The notes beneath the pieces are model-generated. The model saw nothing but the letters and a program-made list of their open reading frames with translations, did not search any database and was not told the origin of the DNA. From NCBI GenBank assembly GCA_039545295.1, contig BCIK01000003.1:310001-374000 (forward strand): a stretch of DNA of 64,000 nt, in the 5' to 3' direction. Each line of letters begins with the position of its first letter. Position 1 is the stretch's first letter. This document shows, piece by piece, positions 55,513 through 64,000 of this stretch. Origin of the DNA: Udeniomyces pyricola (Eukaryota > Basidiomycota > Tremellomycetes > Cystofilobasidiales > Mrakiaceae). The translations under genes were made by a program, and so were the position numbers.

Positions 55513-56774
55513 GGGCTCTTCCCCCCCTCTAATTCGGGCTCGCGTTGAGTTGAGTTTCTCCTTCTTTTCTTGACAGATCGAGGAAAAGGGAACTGGAGTA
55601 CGTGGTGGGAAGATGTGGTAGGTAGTAGTGTTCGGTTGTGGTGCATGTATGGATATATGATAGCTCGTTTTTCTTGCCCTTTCTTTGTTTTGTTCTTTTT
55701 CGTTCTTCTTTTTCTTCCTGTTCTTCTTCTTTCATTCTTTCCTCCTACTCCTTTTTTTCCCTCTTAAACTGCAGCTTTTCACTTCAGCCTTGTTCACCTT
55801 ATCGCATCCTGATTTCTCACAAAGGAAAGTCAGCAGAGAGACTTGAAACATAAGGATTCAATATCCAATCATCATGTCTGCATCCATTGAAAAATCACGC
55901 GGCGGGACTTAGCTGATTGGATGAGATTCATGACCGCGTCGATCTACGGCGTATATACCATGTCTCACGGCGCTTGAGCATCGTCACCATTAACGATAAC
56001 CCAAACAACCTGTGAGATCTCATGGATCCCACGATGGAACTCGCCTGCCTCACAGTGATGGATCGTTTCAAGAGACCGGAAGCGAGGAGTCGGACTGGGA
56101 ATCCAGAGTTGTGATGAGGAACTGCAGGCCGCTATAGGAATGACGTCGATCTCGTCGGCTAGAAAAAAAAACGAGGAGAAACCACAGTGGTCTGAGAGAA
56201 GTGAAAGAGGAAGAGACAAAAGACCGATGACGTTTTTTTTTTAAAAAAAAGAAGAAGAAGAAGAAGGAGACGAAAAAAAAAAAGAACAGACAAAAAGAAG
56301 AAAGAGAGATCAAATTGGACGTTGTTTAGTTTGGGAGATTTTATAGAAGACGAGTACTACGTGTCGACTATATTCACCAAGACCAACTCCCATCGAGCCG
56401 AAAATGAGCCAAGGATAAAAGACATCAGCGTATGAATACAGAGCGTTCAAAGTGTCGAGTACTACTGTGAGGAAGAAAGAAGAACAAAAAAAAAACGAAA
56501 AGAGATGAGGAATGGAATGAGATATAATCGAGAAGGAAGCTGCATGTCCGACGAGACTTGAGCCAGATGATTGAGAAGATGAGAGGAAATAAAGTAAAGT
56601 GCGAGCGAGAGTTAATCGGTCGATGAAGATGCAACCACAATTAAAAAAAAACGAAAAAAATTTTGAGAGGTAGAGTAGTCAAGGCCATCAAGACGAATAA
56701 GAAGGAGAAAAGGAGCTAGAGGAGCCCACGGAGCGGATGGCGCGATACAAATCACGAGTCCTCTTGGATGATTC
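55513..56774. other. Convergent 3' flanks, low complexity
   Basis: T/C-rich tracts (55660-55765) and A-rich tracts (56160-56290, 56475-56495, 56640-56660) separate the Zn2Cys6 and HSF-type genes. The apparent minus-strand ORFs are poly-Phe/Ser translations of these tracts. No gene is supported. Confidence 0.6.
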
Positions 56775-59448
56775 TCATGACCTGCCCTTCCTGGTACTCG
56801 AGGTGGCTGCAGCTGAACCCCCACCGGTGTTACTCTTGCCTCGCCTCTTCTTTTCGTTGGAAACAATTGCTGAAGCCTTCTTGTTCGTGACCATTGCCTT
56901 TTTGTTGGCACTTCGAGGGCGAAGAAAGCGAAGGAGGTCGGGCCGGCCTCGTTGAAAGTATTGGTGCTCGAACCCTAGAGTTGTCAGAAAGATAAGACGA
57001 AGTTCTCAGTTGTTGTTCTTCTCTGGAGCCCAGGGAGGTGAGTACGAGTAGTTGGGAATACTTCCAAAGAGCAACATACCTGAAGCGACGAGTTCGTTGG
57101 ATTTGTCCTGAACTGGTCCGCCGGGCGAAGCAGGGCCCCTGTGACCCTGGTTGCCATCGCCATCCAGAGAAAGAGGCGAAGACGAGCCATCAGCCTGATG
57201 AGATCCTTTGGAGCTGTATGTGACAGAGGTGGAGGTCACATCATCGGCCATGTCCTGAAGAACGAAGAACAGAAGTCAGAATATCAACCTGGTTTGGCCA
57301 CCCAACCACCAAAAGACGACCAGAAATTATATGATACTGACGAGGAGTGAGATGGTTGACACGCGACGGAAGTCATAGAGGTTGAGTTGTCTGACGAACG
57401 AAGCAACATTGGAATGGCGGAAGAAGCGTGGAAGAACTGATCGCGCGGGATGATCCAAAACAAGTCAGAGGAAGCAACGCCAAGGTTGTCAGAACATACG
57501 TTGATGCCGAGGTACGCACCTTTCATAGCAAACTGGATATGAAGAATAGGGAATAGTGAACGATGTCAGGATGGGAAACGACGAGATGTGGGGTGATTAT
57601 ACAAAGACGCTGGACTGACCTCGTTAGGCTTGACGAGAATGAATGCAGTGCCAGCGCGGTTCCACTTGAGGTAGCGTGCGTACTCGTCGTGGTTCATCAG
57701 ATGCCAGAGCTTATGAAATTTTTGTTCATTGAAAAAATTGACACATCAGGCAAACGTCAGGCACGAGCGCTCGTCGCACGGAAAAGTGTTAACTTGACGT
57801 GAAAAGCCTCTTACCTTGCTGACAAATGCCGTATTCTCAGTCGAGCCTTCTGCTGCATGAGGGGAGCCATCGGCATGTTGAGGGATGAGAGGTGCAGCTT
57901 CGGCTGCGCCTATATCCAGACTGGTAGCTCGACTGACATCGGGCGGCGATCTCTGGGCTGCTTGGCGAGAATGGCAAGAGCCCAGGTCTTCGAGGTCCGC
58001 CATCGGAGCGTCGCCATATCTCACAGGCTTCAAAGAATGCTCGGCGTATCTGGACGAGAGTGGGCTATCGTAAGCCGCTGGTTCCTGGGGCATCTCCGCG
58101 TACGCGGCTGGCCTGGGGAAGAGCATTGAAGGATAGACCGGGCCGTTGCTGGGTGAGGAAACAGCCGGGTACAATGTATGTTGAAAAGCTGAAGGGAAGG
58201 TCGAAGATCCCCTCTGCTGATAGGGATCGGCCTCGAGGGGAGGTCGTCGGAGGTCTTGCAGCGAAAGTGAGGGAGAGGGGGCAATTGCGATTGAGGAAGA
58301 CGATGAGCCAGTTCGCGTCGGTGGTAGGTGTGGACTGACGGTCTGGCTGGATACGTGATTCATTAAGAGAGGAGACTGAGTACTGGACGAAGGCTGAAGT
58401 ACCTGGGAATCAGATCCGTCAAACAAGACCGACGATGACAGCAAAGGAGAGTATGGATAGTACCCGGGTCGGAACGAAGGCTGACGGTACAGTTGCTGTT
58501 GTTGCTGCTGCTGTTGTTGTCGTTGTTGTTGGTGATATGAGGGCTGCCGATGATCTAGTCGGGACGATTGACGTTGCTGACGTCGAGAGTCGAGTCGTGT
58601 CGTGTGCCGTCACCAAACATCAAACATGAAAAGTCGCAGTCAGCCACAAAATCCCCCAGGCTGCCTTTGTTTAGTATGTGCGACGAAGAGGAACCAACCT
58701 GCTCCCTTTGTCGGCGATCCATCTCGTCGAACTGAGCCGGATGATGAGGGTGATGATCGAACGCAAGATTGAGAGACGGAAGACTCATGATAGGAGGTAG
58801 GCCAGAGTCGTCAAGACGTTGGTTTTCCCATGATCTTCCCTCCGGTGATGGTCTCCCGCTCGAGTCATTCCGTCTCCCAGAGTGCAGATCATTGATGTGG
58901 ACTTCGGGACTTCTGACGACCGAGCTTCCATTCCAGCCGGTGGCCTCGTTGAGAGCCCCAGAGTACTCTTGATTATTTCTGCTAGAACCTTGGCGGGTGT
59001 AGCTCTCCTCCCTTCGGTCATTGTCGTTATGGCTGAGAAGCTTGGGCGTATAGGTTATGGTCGTATGGATGGATCCGTTGAGAGGACTCGAGCCTTGCAG
59101 AGACGGAGGAGACACAGCTGCAACTGGAGCCGGCGGGCGAGCGTGAGCTGAAGCGCAGATGGAGGGATCAAGTGGTGGCAATGAGTTTGCAGAACCTTGT
59201 TGACCAGTCCGGGAGGGTGATTGGGTGTTGTCCGAAGGGCCAGAGAACGGGGCCAACAACGGGCCTGCGAGATGAGAGATAATGAGCAGCGAGCGAAAGA
59301 GAACGGATCAGTTTGGGTCAGCGCGTCAGTATGGAGCATGATATCGATCATATCTCCGGCCGTGCTTTCGTTGAGCTGGTGACGGATAGAGGAAAAGCGA
59401 GTCGACAGGTACACGTGGGAAGGGGATGGAACAAAGAACGTGATGCAT
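56775..59448 (-). CDS. Heat-shock-factor-type transcription factor, C-terminal DNA-binding domain
   Basis: A DNA-binding protein of the HSF family, nuclear. About the first 430 residues are disordered and rich in Ser, Pro, Gln and His, with a poly-Gln stretch ([12 protein letters not shown]) near 58495-58540. The HSF domain is near the C-terminus: [37 protein letters not shown], the 13-nt exon [36 protein letters not shown]. After a roughly 58-residue Ser/Gly-rich insert comes [19 protein letters not shown], and a Lys-rich tail ([19 protein letters not shown]) to the stop at 56775. The 5' end is uncertain. An in-frame candidate first exon starts at 59448 ([11 protein letters not shown]) and splices to about 59269. 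The Mets at 59259 and 59558 are alternatives. No heptad-repeat trimerisation domain was recognised. Confidence 0.85.
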
Positions 59449-60090
59449 GACGCGAGAACGTGAGAACCTCGGACAGGCCGGAACGCACAAGTTGTTGCGG
59501 TATCTTTTGAGTTTCGATTCGAGAAGGCCGGACGGGCGAATCCGTGGAACAGGGACAAAGAGCAGAGAGCGCGGCGAAACCCAGATGAGCGTTCAGATCA
59601 ACGTTTAGTTATCCAGTTTCCGCACACCGTCATCTCGTCCACTGACGCCACGCCCAATCTGACGACGAAGAGTTGACAAAGCTATGTGTACGCACACTGA
59701 TGAGTGATGGAAGTTGGGTGAGGGGAGCGGGGAAGGGAGGGGTACGAAAAGGCGTGACAACGTCGGCGAGAAGAGCGAGAGTTTAGACACAGGCAAGTCG
59801 CAAGAAAGAATATTCGTATATCAAGCACGTCTCGCGTGGCCACGAGGCCAAGAGACCACAAGGATCGGGTCGCATGTACGTACGGGGCACTGTCGTTTGC
59901 GACAGCAATGCGAAAATAGACGGGGTCCAAGAAGCGAGGGAAGCGATGTTGATGAAATCATCGATGCAACAGTGACGGTGCCGATGCCGATGGAGACATA
60001 TATATATATATGCGATAGGGGGGACCGGCGGAAGAGAAGGGCAAAGAAACAGGGGGCAGCGCGGGAAGGTCAAGGCAGGCCGAAGTAAGG
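59449..60090. other. Upstream region of the HSF-type gene
   Basis: Contains a TATATATATATA run at 59998-60011 and no supported gene. It may include 5' UTR or further 5' exons of the HSF-type gene. Confidence 0.4.
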
Positions 60091-60456
60091 TCAGCGCTGA
60101 TTCATTCGGTCCAGGGCTTTTGCCACAAATCCGTTGTGAATCAAGAAGTTGAACACAAAGGTTGAGCCGAGGCGAGATAGAAAGTGTGGCCGATCCGGAA
60201 TGGGTGGGATGAGGTCACGTCGTCGAAGACCCGAGATGGTTGTAAATTCGCTGCTTACGACGATGTTGTCCATGTTCTGGCAGATGCAGGAATCTCTGTC
60301 GACGGTGGTGGATGATTGATAAACGAGGCCATCAAACTGAACTTCTCGGCATGGAGCAGTGTGAGCGCTGGAAAGAGGGGGGAGGCGGGGAGAAGGATTT
60401 GTAGTGGCGATTTGTAGACGAGCGAGTCGACCGAGTCCCGGCCCTGCGCCTTCCAT
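60091..60456 (-). CDS. Hypothetical ORF (121 codons)
   Basis: A single open frame from MEGAGPGLGRLARLQIATT to a stop at 60091, with FTTISGLRRRDLIPPIP and FLIHNGFVAKALDRMN in its second half. It has no repeat or low-complexity bias, unlike most chance ORFs in this window. No domain is recognised. It could also be an exon of a larger gene. Confidence 0.3.
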   Translation of the reverse strand: MEGAGPGLGRLARLQIATTNPSPRLPPLSSAHTAPCREVQFDGLVYQSSTTVDRDSCICQNMDNIVVSSEFTTISGLRRRDLIPPIPDRPHFLSRLGSTFVFNFLIHNGFVAKALDRMNQR

Positions 60457-61263
60457 TATCTCACTTCGAGATAGGCTTGTGGCGGCGTGGTTATGGTTTT
60501 ACGTCAGTCCTTCCTCGTGGGACCTTTGGCTCATGAGTCATGGGCTATGATACAGCTCTTGCTACTGGGCCTCGAGTCGAGAGATCAGGTAAACAGCAAG
60601 GGCAAAAAAAAAAACTATGTTCGAGTAGACACCATCTGAGGTGGTAATCATGGGCAGAGACGACTTGGCGTACGCAGACCGGATGCTGAAGGGTTGAAGG
60701 CGCAGCTGTGCTGCGCCTTGAGAACGAGTTCTCGGAAGACGGCAGAAGACACAAGAAGACGTCGGAAGACAGGGCGATTTCCCTAACAAATCTCTGACGA
60801 AGATGGAAACACAAACCATCATTGTTGAGATCTCGCCAAGTTCACATGATTCACCCATATCCGATGTCTGACATGCAGATCGAACGGGGGAAGATACTCG
60901 TCACAGTGAAAGAGAAACAAAAAGTTAACGAGCCCCATCCATATTCCATCCTGCTTGCAGCGTTAAACCTGATTGAACCTAGTTGGCTGGATTATTAGCC
61001 GTTGAGTACATTCAGCTTGTCCATCAATACCATCACTTCTGTATCTTTAGCTCTTGTCATGTCGACAGACTATATATACGTGCGTGGCAAGCGTGACATC
61101 AAGGCTATGAACCTTTTCATTTCTTCTTCTTCTTCTTGTAAACAATCATGTATAAAGATACAGCAGATGGAAACCATCTCTCTCGTCTTGGCATCCCGAC
61201 CCAGACGTGCCCTCCCACAAAATTGCACACTCGAGTTACCAAAATTTTCGTTTCATTATTGCT
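60457..61263. other. Intergenic, no supported gene
   Basis: A short palindrome-like GCGCAGC-TGTGCTGCGCC lies at 60700-60718. A TATATATACG box at 61070-61079 and a TTCTTCTTC run near 61122-61138 are also present. No gene structure was recognised. Confidence 0.4.
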
Positions 61264-62732
61264 TTACTTGGTAACAAACTTCTTGGCCTCCTCGAGCTCA
61301 GAGCCAGAGAGGACTCGAAGGACTCCCGGCTAAGAAATGGAAGGAATCAACAATCCAACGAAGCGAGAGCTGTTAATATTTCTGCCTTTAAGGCAACCAC
61401 AGACAAAGAAAAAGGTGGAGATATGGGAAGATGACGTAGTGGGGAATTTTGAAAGTCAACTTACCTTGGCCGTGTCAGCGGAGACCATGGAAGCGGCCAT
61501 GTCAAGCGCCTTAGTGACCATGCCCTTCTGCTCGACGAAGTATCGGATCTACGCACGAGGAACAGAAATGTGATGAAAACAAGGCAACGAATTCAAATCA
61601 GCTTTACAATCTCATTGGACAACGTGCACCAAATAACGCCTCAAGGTCACGACGAGGGAGAACGAAGCGTTAGGATATATAGGAAGAAAGAGGATTACGA
61701 ACCTCAATCGGAGTGACTTCGATCAACTGAACTCGGGGATCGTTTTCGTCGCCAGTATGAACTCCGTCCTGGAAAAATCAAGAGCAAGCCGGAGGAGATA
61801 TTTGTTGGCGTCTCTTTCAAAGCCATGTTGCGAGGCAGAATTCTGAGCGAAAACATCGACACAAAGAGGATAGAACCCAGAAACGAACCTTGAGATCCGC
61901 AAACCACGACTTCAACATGGGCGAGAACATCTCCTTGATCTTCTGCCTATCATCCACCACGTTGGCCAACCCGGCGATCGAGACCCACGAAGTCGTCTTG
62001 GTGTCATAAAACGAGATGTTGGTGTGGTGGTCCTTCTCGATGCCGTCAAACTTGCCGGAATCTCGGTTGCCAAAGTAGGCGAATGTAAGGTTCTTCTTAG
62101 ACGTAGGGTACATGGCACGAGAGTGAAGCTCCTCAGAGTCGGGGGCTCGAGTCGTGAGCATCGAGGTCTGTTGGATTGATGCGCAAGATGTGTGAGAACG
62201 AAGAGAAGGAATGTGGGAAACAAATCAGAAGCGGGCCTATGTTATGGAGAAAGGCAGACCAGCGAGGTAGGAAGATGGGAGATGTGAAAGGAAAAAGTCG
62301 ACTTACGCCCACGCTGTCGATGACGGACATGAGCTCCTGGACCTTGGTCTCGACGCTGACAGACGAGGCTTCGTTCTTCTACATGTCCGCACCGGATGGA
62401 AGAAGGTATGTGTATGGTGAGCGAGAGAGGATCATGAAGTCAGTGACGCCACAACGAAGACTGAGCCATGGAACGAACAAGAGTCAGTCGACCCGGAGGA
62501 GCAGGAGACCTACGTAAGGATCTTCTTGGGCCTGTTCATTAGAAGAGGGGTTACGGATGGCCGATGTTGAGGTAAACGATCGACGGGACATGTGAGACCG
62601 GGAGACGAAGAGGGGCGAAGGGGGAACGGGTGATGATGATGACGAGGGAAGGAGGGGAGAGGCAGAGAAGAGGATGGGCTTGGTGAGCGCTTGTCGAATC
62701 GCTGAGGAGCGGAGAACTGTACGAACGGCCAT
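61264..62732 (-). CDS. BLI-3/general stress protein-like (PNPOx-fold) protein, likely mitochondrial
   Basis: A flavin-binding split-barrel (pyridoxamine 5'-phosphate oxidase-like) protein close to bacterial general stress protein 26 and fungal blue-light-induced BLI-3. The N-terminus MAVRTVLRSSAIRQALTKPI is Arg/Ser-rich without acidic residues, followed by SRRSFTSTSAIR: a probable mitochondrial presequence. After splicing: KNEASSVSVETKVQELMSVI, MLTTRAPDSEELHSRAM, NLTFAYFGNRDSGKFDGIEK, HHTNISFYDTKTTSWVSIAG and VVDDRQKIKEMFSPMLKSWF. The C-terminus gives DGVHTGDENDPRVQLIEVTP, IEIRYFVEQKGMV and PGVLRVLSGSELEEAKKF. The fold and the D-P-R-V-x-L-I-x-V pattern match the GSP26 family. The reaction is unknown; members bind FMN or FAD. 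Confidence 0.88.
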
Positions 62733-63066
62733 AATGTATAGATTTGGTGAGTGGGTTGGAGTTGATTTGGGTTGGTGGAAATGAATATGCAGGTGATAGT
62801 GGTGGTAGGAAGTGGGAAAGCAAAGAGATGGAACGATCATCATCATGGCGCTGCTCCCTCTCCAGCCGAGAGCACTTCGCAATCATTCCATGACGTCAGC
62901 GCCTAAATCGCCTCTTATTTGCTTTTCTTCTTTTTTTTTTCTTCTTGTTCTTCCCATTTGTCCCTCTATATATCCTCTGATCCTTTACTGTTTGACAATC
63001 CTTGAAATAAATCTCACCCAGACTCTGCTTTGGTCGCTTGCATCCACTCCCTAACACTTCCATCTA
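62733..63066. other. Intergenic, no supported gene
   Basis: Promoter of the BLI-3-like gene and 3' flank of the short-chain dehydrogenase. TATATATCC lies at 62967-62975. Confidence 0.4.
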
Positions 63067-63674
63067 TCAATCCTGAGCCGACGTCATCTGTCAGATCGAC
63101 ACAATCATCAAAACAAGCAAGCACTCTCATTGGTCAGCATCACACCCTCCTTCTCGAGTCGTCACTTACCCGCCTGCTTCGATACACCTACCCCCTTGCG
63201 CGAATCTCTGTCCGACTACTCATATCGTCCATTCGGAACAGGAGTACTCACGATCAACCTTCCGCCATCGACGACAAGGACGGCGGCGTTCATGTAGCCT
63301 CCCGCTGCCGAGCCGAGCATGATCATGACACCGGCGATCTCTTCCTCCTTACCCGGTCGACCCTGTGATCAAAACACCCAGCGTAAGTACAATCGAACCA
63401 TACAAGATGTTTAGGGCTAGGAACGCGAGATGCTCGTCTGGGGAAGGCATGGAAAGGATACTTGTAAGATGAATCAATGATACGGACGAGAGGGATGGAC
63501 TCGTAAGCCTTCGCAATGGGCGTTTTGTCCATCTCTTCAATCGAAGTCGCACCCGTCATCTGATTTTTTTGTTGCCATTCCATGAAGTGGAGGTGAAATA
63601 AAACAAGTCAGATTGAGATGATAGTTGGCATGTCAATAAAGGATGAGAGGAGGACTTGCGTACCTCAGTCGGGA
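63067..63674 (-). CDS. Short-chain dehydrogenase/reductase, C-terminal part
   Basis: The last exons of an SDR oxidoreductase. Exons 63664-63674 (11 nt, PTE), 63488-63559 (MTGATSIEEMDKTPIAKAY, ESIPL), 63252-63362 (GRPGKEEEIAGVMIM, LGSAAGGYMNAAVLVVDGG) and 63067-63087 join in frame. The pattern P-x-x-M-T, then IPLGRPGKEEEIAG, then VDGG is the usual end of classical SDRs, with the short last exon adding MTSAQD. The Rossmann fold and the catalytic Tyr-Lys exons were not found in 63675-64000 and must be off the right edge or in sequence I could not join. The tail of a different minus-strand ORF (DGWPLALAMAAAVGLLFDKL, stop at about 63806) lies upstream and complicates the picture. Confidence 0.75.
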
Positions 63675-64000
63675 CTATCAATTGAAGCAGAAAAAAAAGA
63701 AAGAAAAACGAAACCATCGAACAAGGCGATACAACGGGCGCGCAAAGAAAGAAATGTCATAAATTCCACAGGAAAAAAGGAGAAAGAACATGGGTCAACA
63801 TGTCATCTTAAAGCGTGAAAGGTTTTGGCCAGCTTATCGAACAACAAGCCGACGGCTGCAGCCATCGCGAGAGCGAGCGGCCAACCGTCATCGCAGAGCA
63901 GGGTCGAAACGTACAGAGACCAGGAAGAATCGTATTACATGTCTGAAGAGAACAAAGACGAGGAGGGCCGTGTCAATCATCAAGCGACCTAACAAGAACA
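63675..64000. other. Right edge of the window, unresolved
   Basis: Expected to carry upstream intron or exons of the short-chain dehydrogenase. A minus-strand frame ending at about 63806 includes a hydrophobic run (PLALAMAAAVGLLF) but no start or splice partner is visible in the window. Confidence 0.3.

Noticed and set aside
59055..59558. Met at 59558 as the start of the HSF-type gene
   Set aside because: Its frame differs from the frame needed at the acceptor near 59270, so it does not lead into the HSF protein.

Overview
The window is nuclear DNA of a basidiomycete fungus, most likely a tremellomycete-type yeast. The evidence is about 50% GC, protein-coding genes cut by many short GT-AG introns, and genes such as three Zn2Cys6 transcription factors, SmB, condensin Brn1, Tlg2, PEX2 and an MFS sugar transporter. 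The species cannot be fixed from the sequence alone. No operons, rRNA, tRNA or CRISPR arrays were seen. Most genes were rebuilt by joining exons; where I checked every exon length (PRMT3, sugar transporter, ketopantoate reductase, DapA-like aldolase, SmB, the 61-81..3244 transcription factor), the reading frame closes exactly.

Layout, left to right: Zn2Cys6 regulator (minus, its 3' end lies off the left edge); a small 136-aa acidic protein (minus); an unresolved stretch at 5.8-7.1 kb that may hold a small membrane protein; PRMT3 arginine methyltransferase (minus) divergent from a second Zn2Cys6 regulator (plus, to 15951); a low-complexity gap with a dense TTGGCA/TGCCAA cluster; condensin BRN1 (minus) divergent from SmB (plus); ketopantoate reductase (minus) divergent from a DapA-family aldolase (plus); a decayed serine-carboxypeptidase relic at 29.8-30.9 kb; a 20-exon sugar transporter (plus); a beta-hydroxyacid dehydrogenase (minus) divergent from PEX2 (plus); an assembly gap in homopolymer G at 42.5 kb; then three minus-strand genes (Tlg2 t-SNARE, histidine phosphatase, cyclin); a third Zn2Cys6 regulator (plus, to 55512); an HSF-type factor (minus); a hypothetical ORF; a BLI-3/general-stress flavin-binding-like mitochondrial protein (minus); and the 3' end of a short-chain dehydrogenase (minus, its 5' end unresolved or off the right edge).

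The genes are mainly housekeeping (splicing, chromosome condensation, membrane traffic, peroxisome assembly, transcription) mixed with carbon-metabolism and regulatory genes. I see no gene cluster with a single shared pathway and no clear new multi-gene system. The most striking features are gene-structural: seven exons of 17 nt or less in the transporter (two of them identical 10-mers), an SmB start codon that forms an exon by itself followed by a 4-nt exon, and micro-exons in several other genes. Also notable are a PRMT3 whose N-terminal zinc finger has lost its cysteines, an HSF domain placed at the C-terminus and split by an insert, and the carboxypeptidase relic.
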